Assembly (NCBI GenBank): GCA_027604005.1
Contig: JADGJT010000122.1
Coordinates: forward strand, 838 to 52,230
Direction: 5' to 3'
Length of the DNA stretch: 51,393 nt
Origin: Dinochytrium kinnereticum
Taxonomy: Eukaryota; Chytridiomycota; Chytridiomycetes; Chytridiales; Chytridiaceae
A program made the position numbers and the translations under genes. Each line of letters opens with the position of its first letter. The stretch's first letter is position 1. Positions 27,581 to 37,508 of this stretch are shown here, in pieces. Under the pieces are notes generated by a model. It searched no databases. It was not told the DNA's origin and saw nothing but the letters and a program-made list of their open reading frames with translations.

Positions 27581-27887
27581 GCTGGGCAATCTAGGAATCG
27601 ATGGCCATGCTTCAAAGAGTGATGTTATCTCACAAGAATCCAAACTGCTCCTACTTATGATGCTTAAAGGGTTTTTGTTTTGTTTACTGAAGTCTATTTA
27701 TACTAATAGCAAATAATTATTACACATTTGAACAGTTGAACAGTTATTCAAAGACTGGTTGCACGAGAGATATCTGAGGGAATATGCTAGTCATACACAA
27801 GTTCAAACCCGTTTGTAGTTAATCGTCGAACTGGGGGGCCAGACCACAGAACGCCAACTGGCCAGTCTGGAATTTCTCATGCGACTT
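27374..27887. repeat. 27-nt perfect inverted repeat linking C2 exon and transposon remnant
   Basis: Positions 27374-27400, within the C2-domain exon of the PSD gene, are the exact reverse complement of 27861-27887, inside the decayed retrotransposon. The arms are 460 bp apart. The match stops sharply on both sides and the flanks are unrelated. Confidence 0.9.
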
Positions 27888-28410
27888 ACATAGGCACTCC
27901 TGACCAACCGATGAAATGCATATTAAGGCTTCTAGGCCGTGACTCTCTCAAAGCCCATAAAGGTGTTGCCTCGGCAGCAGCTTGAAAACCGATGGAAACG
28001 TCGAGAGGTATGCCTTTTGGAATGTGCACTTAGACTCGGCAACCGAAGGGGTGGAGTCAGTCCAATCTTGGTTTTTCGCCATGGAGTTCTTCGGAAAGGG
28101 AGAGCACACTTGTCTCATGGCGGGTATGCGACTATGAGTATAAGCTGCGTATTCAACGACGTAATCCCCAAACCACAAGGGCAACCGAGATTGGAGCATC
28201 AGTGTGAGGTCTTCGCAAAGCTTGTACGTATTCCTCGTTTGGCGACTCCGTTCATCCACTCGGAATAGTTTTCGTTCGGCACCAGTTGGTGACATCCGTG
28301 ATGTTCATTTCGAGCCGCCATCGACTCGGAGTTCCTTAATCATTTGGCCTCCGTGTTGTGGAAAAGGTCACGCAATTTGCCAATTAGTTGTTCGGGGAGG
28401 CCTTGGCCAG
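27770..28410 (-). mobile_element. Decayed Ty1/copia-type retrotransposon, integrase segment
   Basis: Translation of the minus strand in changing frames gives remnants of a copia integrase, in the right order. First IKELRVDGGSK (expected I-K-x-L-R-x-D-x-G), then a degenerate AERLFR-like stretch followed by LQSRLPLWFGDYVVEYAAYTHSRIP, matching the S-x-L-P-x-x-F-W-x-x-A-x-x-x-A-x-Y-x-x-N-R-x-P block. Last is a separate frame with PRSLNMHFIGWSGVP (expected x-C-x-F-V-G-Y-S). Frameshifts and stops show it is dead. No long terminal repeats or reverse transcriptase are visible, so only a fragment remains. It fills most of the space between the divergent PSD and PTM1-like genes, where their promoters should be. 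Confidence 0.68.
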
Positions 28411-28569
28411 CAACAGGGTTCATTAAAATATTTAAAACGAAGAGGTTTTCTGAAGCATAACTACCTAGGTAGTAACTTTTTACCTAATAATATATACCAA
28501 CAATTTAGGGACTGAAGCCTCGCCGAGTTTTGCGCCAGTGGTTCAATTCTGACCTATATGTATTCACCA

Positions 28570-30538
28570 ATGCGGGGTTGGTCTTTGAGCCTACTCCTGT
28601 TGGCCTGCGCGCACAGATGCCTTGCCTTCGAAGATGTCTTGGTTAGTACTGGTCACTTTCAAGATCCTCATCATCCTCGTGAAGGATAAGGCAAAGAATA
28701 CAAATTGCTTTGGAATGTGGGGGCCAGCATCGATTCCAGGAGCCTCAAAGAATGGGAGTATTACCATTGCCTTCTCAGAGATTACGCCGCCGATAAAGTT
28801 CGCTGTTTTAGGTAAATCGACTGAATTTATTGGCCTCCTGACATAGGAAAGCATATAATTATGAGGACGAGGGCCATTTGCGGAATAAGACGACTGGACT
28901 TGCAATGCTGGTAACTAAGACAAGGTTGGTCACGCTTACAATTAGTGCGATAGCACCTCCGTTTTTCTAGGTCTTTGCTCAGCAAACGATACCCAGCCCT
29001 TCATTGTTCAAGATCATGAGGCATTCGTTTCGCCATTACTTGATATTGCTGTGAATTTTTCCGTGGTTCCGAAAGAAATCCAAACGTTGAAGTACCCTGT
29101 GGCTCGGACTGGATTATATTGCGTTGAGATATATCCTACATCGGGTGATGCCAACTCATTGGCTAAATTTCGTGTGAAGCTTACAATTGATAATCCATAT
29201 GGAAAACTTCGTGGGATCGAATACCCTAAGCTCCCTGTATGTTCCAAACAGGCGATATTATCTGACTTGGTCCGTCTAGTTCTACGGTGTTTCTTCGCTA
29301 GTGTACCTTGTGCTCGGTTTAGCATGGTTCATCAAATCATGGATGCATTGGAAAGATATCTTGATGTTGCAACACTATATCACAGCGGTGCTATTCTTTC
29401 TAATGACTGAAATGGCATTCAATTATGTTGGTTTTATCTTGTTTATTTATTGTTCATTCTCCAATTCTATTAAGGAATACTATCAAGATTTCAACACTTG
29501 GGGCAGAACCAACAAATGGCTATTTATTGTCGTAGTCCTGTTGAATTCCGCCAGAAACTCTATTTCCTTTTTTATGTTGCTGATAGTCTCACTTGGATAT
29601 GGTGTTGTAAAGTAGAGGGCTTCTTATTCAATTTGAAACTAACTGGAATTACTAAGGCCCACATTAGGTCCAACAATGAAAAAATGCCTCTTTATCACAT
29701 ACATTCATTTTGTTTTCGGGGTTTTCTATGCCTCTGGCGCGATGCTGGTAACGGAAGTAACGCCGTTTCTTGCTCTAGTTTTTGCACTGCCCTTATCGAC
29801 GGCTATGACCGTTTTCTACGTGTTAATCTTGCAGGTAATCGAGATGTCAAACTCCTTACCTTAATGCCTTTCTTTTAGGGATTAACTGATACGGTCAATA
29901 CGCTTCAGCTCAAACGACAAACTGTTAAACTACAGATGTACAAACGACTCCAGGGCATTTTAGTTTTCTCGGCATTGTCTCTGCTAGTTTTTTTTGCGAT
30001 CAATATTGTATTGGAAGAAAAGCAACCCAACACTAATTATCATATAGTTTTACTTTTCAAAAAAGGAGAACCCGGCCTGGCTACCTTTCCACTGGAAATA
30101 TCGATGGCTCCTTCTGGACGGATGGTTTGGGTCGCCTTTAACTCTTCGTACACCTAAAATGTGATTTGAAACTAAGGCTTAACACATTGTATCTTGTTGT
30201 GTTTGTATCTATTGCTATGTTATGGAGACCTACCGAGAACAATCAGCGATACGGATTGGATCAGTAGGTTAACGAAAACGATGTCAATAGCTAATATCCG
30301 TTTTCTAAGGCTTGCCACGGATGACTACGAGGACGAGATGGAGCGAGGCTTTGAAGGGCAGCCTCCCAGGGAGGGTATCAAGCTGCGGACCGTTACAAGG
30401 AATCCTGAAGAGTTTGACGACGGTGCAACCGATCATGACGTCGAGAATGAAGAAGACTTGTTCAGATGGGCGGAGCAAAATATCCGAGAAGATGAGAGTG
30501 GCGGCACAATGGAGAGGGACATGTCAGACGCAATGTGA
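28570..30538 (+). CDS. PTM1/GPR107-family seven-transmembrane protein
   Basis: Predicted Golgi or endosomal membrane protein of the lung-seven-transmembrane (GOST) family, whose members act in membrane trafficking. The ATG at 28570 begins a signal peptide (SLSLLLLACAHRCLA). A luminal GOLD-like region follows, then seven helices, including LVYLVLGLAWFIKSW, HYITAVLFFLMTEMAFNY, NKWLFIVVVLLN and FVFGVFYASGAMLV. The block ALVFALPLSTAMTVFYVLIL and the cytosolic stretch TLQLKRQTVKLQMYKRL are typical of fungal Ptm1. The cytosolic tail is acidic (DDYEDEMERG, ENEEDLFRWAEQN). Introns are many and short; the first is ambiguous, with 22, 46 and 55 nt all phase-compatible. The family assignment is firm; cargo is unknown. 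Confidence 0.87.
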
Positions 30539-30815
30539 GTGCACATTTACACATAGTGCCAATGTAACACTTGGACGGTAGACTCTCGTCAGTCGACGAC
30601 ACTTCACAACTAGTTGCTTCCAAAACGCAATGAACCAATGGCGTGCCATTCATGATGTTGCTGGCGTTTTTTTTAGAGTACCAATCAGAGAAAGGTGCGA
30701 TTGTTCGATTTGCCGAACCTCCCATCGCCTTGATCGAAGAGCAAATAATAAAAGACGAATAACCGATTGCTCCTCATAAAAGCTTCGCAACTCAACAAGA
30801 TCGCGAAAGCTTAAG

Positions 30816-33351
30816 ATGGAAAGACTTAGAAATGGTTCGGGCTCTGTCGATGACACGACTACCCTATCAACATCGCCACCAGTGGGAGGCGCTCATGGAT
30901 CTCCCCGCAGCCGCTCTATGGCTCCTGGGATCGATATGAGCCGCAGCAGGAGCGGCTCTTCAAATTCTCTACCTCATATGGAGAACAGGAGCATTTCTGC
31001 AGCCGGGGCATCAAACCGACCCATCAACCCGATGCCTAACGGTTCAACTGCCTCGGACACGGGATTGGGGGCTTCACAGCATTCACTTGTTGGGGACTTA
31101 CAACAGTCCAGATCAAATGAGCCCAACGCTTTGATCAGCGCACGTGCGAAGAAACGCGCTAGCATGACGACTTCGCATTTTCAAAAGATCATACCTAGTC
31201 CTCTCGTGGATCCCAACGCGGGTGTGATAAACGCAAATCAGTCCACCGGCACGTTTGAGTTAGATGATGAGGGTGAGGGCAGCTCCTCTCCAATACCATC
31301 GCGTCCCAGTCAAGTAAAACGCAAAGTTGATATGCGGCGATTGGCTATGTATGAAGACGGTAGGAGTTCATTGGTGTAAGCATGAAAGTAATGCTTTCAG
31401 TTATTCTTCGGCTTCGTGAGCCCGGGTCTGGTTTGGATTTAAAGGATCGATCTCGCATGTTCAAGCAGTACCCGCAAACGTTTCTTGGTATCTATTATTC
31501 CTCTTTTCGCATTGCATGATGATATACAGGCGTTAACATTGCATCCGTTGCCACAGGCTCTGAAATCGTGGAATGGCTAATTGAGAATTGCAATTTGCTG
31601 ACAAGGGATGAAGGCGTACGATTTGCGTCGAACTTGTTTGAGGCCGGCTACTTAATCTCGGTCGATCTTTTAGAAAAGTTTTCAGCTGATAGCACGGTGT
31701 ATGTCTTCCAAACGAGCTACTTCTGGCCATCAATTCGCTTTCTGCCTTCAGATAAAGGTTTTAAATTACTCCATATAATAACTGATATTTGCTGATAGAC
31801 TATCTCGCATACTTATTGCGTAGGAATCAACGGACAACAGCAAAATATCAACTTACAGATACCGAGGATCGGAGGTTGCTTAAGTTAAAGAAAAGGTTTA
31901 GGAAGCAACGGGACGAAATCGAGGCGTTGGTCAAGGAACAGAACATGTAGGTCTCTTGTAGGCAACACTCGTGAAATTGACGAGCCATCGTCCAGTCATA
32001 TAGATCTCCTTTCTAAATCCGAGCGGCGTCTCTTCAGTTTGCAAGAGTATGCTTTTTGGCGGATGCAGAGACCTTTGGACCCGCAAGCAAACTATTTGCC
32101 AACAAAGGATGAGAGCGCACTAGAAAAGAGATCGCAAACTGAGGCGCAGTATGAGGTGAGAGACTTTCATTTGTCTGTATATTTACTCGTTCATAGGCGA
32201 AGCTCACAGATGCAGAGCGCCTTGTTTTTTGGGAGAAAAAGAGGGATATTTTTGACGCGTCTCTCAGCTTGAATCGGGTTAAAGTATCCACAGCAGTTAG
32301 AGCGTACGTGCAAGCTGCCCTTATCTTTTTATTTTTTAAGGCACTTGGCTTAAGTAAACACGTTCTTCTTCTATAGTCTCATACAGCGCTCTGAAATTAT
32401 GCGACCGTTCGACCCTTTCGTTGACTCCAGTGTCTCCAATCCTTTTGTCAATGACGATACTAAAGTTTGGGACGTTGTTCGGTGAGGGATTATAGTTTTA
32501 TTTAATATCGCATCTCATGTTGTTTTTATTATTATTGAACCAGAAACACACCATCCAAGCATGAACTTCTGATATGGTGTCATTCATTTTATGACCTCCT
32601 TCGCGATCCCCTTGGTGTTAAATATTTTGGCGAGTTTCTTAAAACTGAATTCTCCACGGAAAACTTAGAATTCCATCTGAGGGTAGAAGCTCTTGGGCTA
32701 CTTCCAACGTATCGCGAATTTTTAGCTGAAGCTGAGGCGATCTATGATGAATTCATTCAAGTCGGATCCCCACGAGAGCTCAATATCACATCAAGCGTCC
32801 GGTCCGCTCTCATTCAGCAATTCACACTGGTAAAGAACGCTGCTATCGCCCAATCTCAAGGAGCATCAACAATATCATTGGGAAACACCTACTCGGGCGG
32901 GCAACCAGCTATTGTACCACCACTTCCAATAGTCTCCGCACCTGTCTCGTCTGAGCCTCCCATAGGAGCAGTGGCTTCTACTCCAACTCCTGTAACGGCT
33001 TCCCCTCTCACCCCGCCTCCACCAACAATTCCACCGAGTGGTTCTTTCACCAGCGCGAATATGTCATCTTCTAGCCTCGTCCAGTCTATCTCAACCCAGT
33101 CTTCGATTTTTCAGTCTGCGCGGAAAAACCAGAGAACTATGAGCAACCGATTGTCGAACTTTGTATTCAGGGATGCACAGCAGCATATCGTGCATTTGAT
33201 GGCAAAAGATTCGTATAACAGATTCTTAGCGTCTGACGGCTTGCAGTCGATGCTTGCAAGGGAGGGAATTGATCAGGACACTCTGGCATCTGTTGGAGTG
33301 GGTGCAGCTAAGGGAAATATGTCTCGGCGCAACTTGCTGATGTCGTCATAA
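30816..33351 (+). CDS. R7-type RGS protein (DEP, DHEX, GGL, RGS)
   Basis: Predicted GTPase-activating protein for a heterotrimeric G-alpha subunit. After a Ser-rich disordered N-terminus (about 190 residues) comes a DEP domain (GVNIASVATGSEIVEWLIE, then VYVFQTSYFWPS). A DHEX-like block follows (YLAYLLRRNQRT, LLKLKKRFRKQRDEIEAL, and EYAFWRMQRPLDP). A G-gamma-like segment ends RPFDPFVDSSVSNPF, then VNDDTKVWDV. The RGS domain contains DPLGVKYFGEFLKTEFSTEN, LEFHLRVEAL, NITSSVRSAL and FRDAQQHIVHLMAKDSYNRFL, with a Pro/Ser/Thr-rich insert of about 90 residues inside it. This order and the YFWPS and NPF motifs match animal RGS6/7/9/11. Usual fungal Sst2/FlbA proteins have two DEP domains and no GGL. 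A G-beta-5-like partner would be expected. Lies 278 bp after the PTM1-like gene. Confidence 0.85.
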
Positions 33352-33900
33352 GACAAATAACGATGAACAACGGCCTTTACTGGAATAATCGGTTTCGTTC
33401 GCAACAAAGATACTTTCTCTTCTTCTTTCTTTTTGACGCCCGAGATTGTTAGTGAAACTGAAACCTCTTTCTCGTATTTTTTAAGCTTCATTAACTAGTT
33501 ATTGAAACCCCCCCTTTTTTATTAAAAATCGATTTCCTTACTGTGACTCTTGGAATACTTAATAAATAACCTTACTATGCGATTGTCATGACAATCATAC
33601 CAAAAGGCTTTCGTAGTTTGATGCCAATGTGGACATAACGAACCATTTTACAAGATTTTGAGACGGTGTGTACAAGTTTTATCTATATTTTCCATTTTTC
33701 TCTCACATGAATTACCCAGTCGTTCTTTATCCTCAATATCGAGGCGAAAAATTATGCTACCCACATAAGAATGAGTGGAGATATTTTTTTAATGTTTACA
33801 GCCCAAACGGCTTCTACTTATTGCATTTTTCAGATATGCATATATACAAGTGATGGATAAAAAGAATGGGACAATACCCAATAAACAGGCAGAAGAGCCT
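33352..33900. other. AT-rich convergent intergenic region
   Basis: About 550 bp between the stop codons of the convergent RGS and channel genes. AT-rich, with no supported gene. Confidence 0.6.
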
Positions 33901-35530
33901 TTAAGAAACAGCTAACTTTGCAGGGCCCCCTCCTAAATCAACTACAACATGTTAGAGAGGTAACTGGGTTGCATAATCTACCTAAATCATCCAATACTTT
34001 TTTCTGCCTTTGATGCAGTTGCTCGTTTAACTCTAACGCCGATAGAAGTCTGAAGTATAACCCCAACAGTTCCTTTTGACTTCACACAATTATGAGTTAT
34101 TAGGTTTGACAAATACGACTTTTTTCAAGAAAGGAGCAGTAAAAATACGAGTCAACAATATACCGTTTGGCCAAGTTTGGCGAGTAAAAGTTGTCGATTC
34201 CATCTTCTTCCTCGATAATCCCCTCCGCATGCATATCGCTCTCCCTAGGTATTGCTATTTGCTCCTCGGACACTTCTGCTACTTCCATTTCAAGAGCATC
34301 CATTTCATTTAGCTTCTTTGAGATGATTTAGAACCCATAACAGCTTTCACAGCCAACAAAACTATAACAAAAAAAGAAAACTCACTACATCTTTTTTGCT
34401 TTTCTTCTGGTTCGACTGCCTCGCAAATTGTAGATTGTTCACGAAGACGGCGACAAATAAGCTGCAGAAAAATTAGATAATTTTTTTTAAAAGTGCTGAC
34501 TTAAGGAAAATAAAATGCATGACCAAAACAATCACTAGGCAATAGAAATACATAATGGAAGATTTCCCTGCGTTTTGCTGGTATATTTCCGTCCACGTAT
34601 CCTGCGACATGATTGCAAAGACCTGGAAGCCCGTCCGGAACAAGCTACCAAAGCGCCTAGGATCAACGTCCTGAAAATGAACTGTTCCAAATGCAGAAAA
34701 AATATCTGCCCGTATGAAACATTAGGGTGTAAAAATAGTAAGACTCGAGACTAACATAGAAAGATGCCCCCTAATAAAATAATGTTTTTCATCGCTGGTA
34801 TTGACTTGAGAATGGTTGTCAAAATCATCTGCAGTGACCGAAGTAAACGGATCGTACGTAGAGCCCTTAAAGACCGGATCGCCCGGACTGCCCTGAACAG
34901 ACGAAAAAGACGAAAGATTTTTACATCCACAGCCACCTTGCTCAGAACGTATGGAAGAAGCCATGTTGCAATGCTTATTATTACGATGGAAAAATCTATC
35001 GTGGGTTTTAGGTTAATTCATTGCTTTAAATCATTCTACCAAAGATATTCCAAGCCATCTTAAAGTACGCCGATCTCAAAGAATATATCTTCAGGCTGCT
35101 TTCAAGCAAATATATTCCCAAAAAAATACTATCAATAAGACTCAGATACCATCCTTTTCGAAGAAAAAAAAATTAAATCCCAGTAGCCGTCATTTGATTC
35201 TAACATACCAAAGTTTCTCTGATAATAATCACTTGTTTCCAAAGCGACCATGACGGAATTTAAAAGGATTATGGCGAGGATAAAATTGTTGAAGACTGAG
35301 CCCTGAGTGATGTCGAACACTTTCTTCCTGATCCATCCGCCATATTGAATCTCTCGAACAAGATCTAAGTTGATGCTTTAAGCATGTAAATCAAGGGTTA
35401 TAAATCGGTAAATATATAGAAACCTTGCTTTTGAAGACTCAGGAGTCTTGAAAGAAGCTTCCGAGTAATGGCTGGCGTGGTCGTCGATTGATACAGCCGA
35501 TGCCAGTGACTGCCTGTTGGAGGAGTTCAT
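33901..35530 (-). CDS. Single-domain CatSper-like voltage-gated cation channel
   Basis: One six-helix voltage-gated domain. After MNSSNRQSLASAVS... and a short cytosolic stretch, S1 is FNNFILAIILLNSVMVALE, S2 contains SIFLGIYLLESSLKIY, and S3 is NIFDFSIVIISIATWL. S4 carries nine arginines at every third residue (from KIFRLFRLFR to LLRSL). S5 follows, a pore loop with SQDTWTEI (Ca/Cav-like x-D-x-W), and S6 FLNLFVAVFVNNLQ. The C-terminus is a charged helix or coiled coil (LSALELNEQLHQRQKKVLDDL) ending at 33901. Single-domain length, the x-D-x-W filter and coiled-coil tail fit CatSper alpha subunits, which are known in some zoosporic fungi. It would conduct Ca2+ as part of a hetero-tetramer. Short introns cut S1/S2, S3, S5/pore and S6. 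Alternative: another one-domain NaVBac-like channel. Confidence 0.8.
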
Positions 35531-35948
35531 TTACAGTATGTTATTGCCAGAATTTGCCAGGATTGTCACAGCAAATTTGGCCAAACCAAACAAATGGACA
35601 AAACGCTGCTGAAAAGTTAATACTTACTCGTATTAACTATTTACCTTTCTACTCTCGAGCAGGTAGTTCATACCAGTGGGTGGAAGTGCGGCCAATGATA
35701 GTAGTCCAAGTGCAGTCCTTATGGTCAATCATTGGTTGAGCCTCGAATCCAGAATGTACACACAACTCGTCCAATGCACTACAGCTTTTGGAGACAATTT
35801 CCAATACAATAATATTAGTGGGTCTCAATATTAAATGTAAATAAATGCTTGCAGTGTGGGTCTCTGTATATGGGACACAATTGGTGCATGCAATAACTTA
35901 TTTTTGGATGAATGTTACACTCTTCTCCATATTGATAAATTATATTTT

Positions 35949-36012
35949 CAATTTCGTCCTTTGTACGGGTGTAGATTGGGCAATTTCGTCCTTTGTATGG
36001 GTGTAGATAGGG
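35949..36012. repeat. 32-nt tandem duplication
   Basis: Two adjacent 32-nt copies (35949-35980 and 35981-36012) differ at two positions only. They begin CAATTTCGTCCTTTGTA. No further copies are seen next to them. Confidence 0.9.
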
Positions 36013-36167
36013 CCTTTGCACGCTGTATGTGTTTGTGTCCTAATTCAAAATTGATTTCAGGAGACCCTCTATCCTGATTTTCATCCTAAATTTTAGGTCT
36101 ACTATGCTCAAATATGAACATGAAATTTGCAAATTTGAGGTTTGCGAAATATCTCTGAAGTACGCGA

Positions 36168-36189
36168 TTTGAGCCCAAATTTGAGCCCA
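36168..36189. repeat. 12-nt tandem TTTGAGCCCAAA motif
   Basis: TTTGAGCCCAAA is followed directly by TTTGAGCCCA. Similar AAATTTG-containing words occur just upstream at 36123-36145. This could be a decayed transposon terminal region, but no matching inverted copy was found. Confidence 0.5.
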
Positions 36190-36809
36190 GCCTATTCAAC
36201 TTGATACAAACACCGAAGCCTTCATACTGACCTCTCTTACAATTCCTTTGAAAAGATAGGGTCTATAGCATGTGAAAATAGACTGGGATGAATGTCTTTG
36301 GGTATGGGAGTGAGGCTAGTCAAGCCGACACTCACACGACAGATCGATGCTGAGCGACGGCTATTGGCGCAAAAAAGCGCGAAGAAACATAAAACACTCA
36401 CTGTATAAAAGGTGTGAGAGTCAAATTGATAAATCACAGCCGTGGAAAGTGCTGACAATTTGTTAAAAAACCAATAAGCTGGGGATATGATCTTACTTTG
36501 TGAATGTGTTATGGGTTTGTAACTTAGAGATTTATTGGCTTTGAGAGAAGTGTTGATAATTTTTATCCATTCACCAGGATCTCTCTCTTTGCGACGTGAG
36601 GGGTCACCACTGACGCCACATGCGGCATAACAACACCCCCAATAAAACAAAATGAATAAAGAAATTAAAAGGTATGAAAAGAAAGGGGGAAGGGAATTGA
36701 AGCTCAACAGGGGTGCTGAGCCTCCCCAGAACGCGTCAAAACGCGTAAAATCAACACAATCCAGTCTTCTCCCTCACCACTCTGTGCTTCACTCCAAAAA
36801 CTACACATA

Positions 36810-37255
36810 GATTTGTAAACGCGATGAAGACATCCATGTTCATTTCATTGATGGTGATCTCCTATCAAAGGTCGGCAATAGCGACAAAAGAAGCGGAGGC
36901 TATTGCAGAAGGAGTGTATCCTTCTTCCGTATCATTCAAGACTTGACGTTCGAACTCGGAATTACCTTATCTCCGAATCTTCAGCACTTCCCAAGGATAC
37001 CTGGGTATCCCTTGTACAATTGGCGTGATAGCGGCTCATACATCCAAGTCATTGGCCTTGACCCTAATGCTTTTCACATGCTTCTCTCTCGATTCCGCCA
37101 GTTCTACGTCGTTAAGTCCGGCCCAGGAAGAAGAGGCCGACCAACCCATTTTATGGACAAAAATCTGTGATGAGCTGTCTCCTTCACTTCTTTACTGGGG
37201 TAATGGAGCCGAAAACTCTCTGTGAGATGTTTGTGATCTTCCATTCACGAGTATG
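36810..37255 (+). pseudogene. Fragment of DDE (Harbinger-like) transposase, frameshifted
   Basis: One frame stays open for about 120 codons and contains FRIIQDLTFELG, then GLDPNAFHMLLSRFRQFY and GRRGRPTHFM. After a one-base shift near 37165 it continues VMSCLLHFFTGVMEPKTLCEMF. This order resembles the N-terminal part of PIF/Harbinger-type transposases, where L-x-x-x-x-F-x-x-L-L is followed by L-x-x-x-L-x-x-x-S-x-x-T-L-x-x-x-F. The DDE catalytic domain is absent and there is no convincing start codon. It is therefore a dead fragment. Identification by pattern is moderate at best. Confidence 0.45.
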
Positions 37256-37508
37256 GTTTAGACAAAGAGTACAAAGGTACAAACTGAAATGAGTTATGTG
37301 GTAGATTTGCACATACATAATTATATTTATAAAATGTGCTTTAAAAAAGTATTATCTGATCCACAAGCCCCCAGTTCCTACTCGGCGACAGTGCAGCCGT
37401 CGGCACAATTACGCAAGCAATGAGCACACATCATATATTTAATGTCACACGACATCCCTGGTAGCTCACGTTGGTATCTCTACACCAAAACATTGCGGAC
37501 AGGGCATA

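Larger units (their letters stand above)
35531..37508. other. Gene-poor stretch with repeats and transposase remnant
   Basis: About 2 kb between the channel and the P450. It has a 32-nt tandem duplication, a 12-nt tandem motif and a decayed transposase fragment (annotated separately). An open frame on the minus strand at 36237-36707 has no recognised motif. The promoters of both flanking genes should lie at its two ends. Confidence 0.55.

Noticed and set aside
28500..28560. Possible tRNA from a GGTTCAATTC word
   Set aside because: No acceptor stem or anticodon arm can be formed around it.
30816..33351. Ordinary fungal Sst2/FlbA RGS protein
   Set aside because: There is a single DEP domain, and the YFWPS, AFWxxxRP and NPF motifs fit R7 proteins rather than the two-DEP Sst2 layout.
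36237..36707. 156-codon minus-strand open frame
   Set aside because: No motif and no splice continuity; it lies in a repeat-bearing region and is likely chance.
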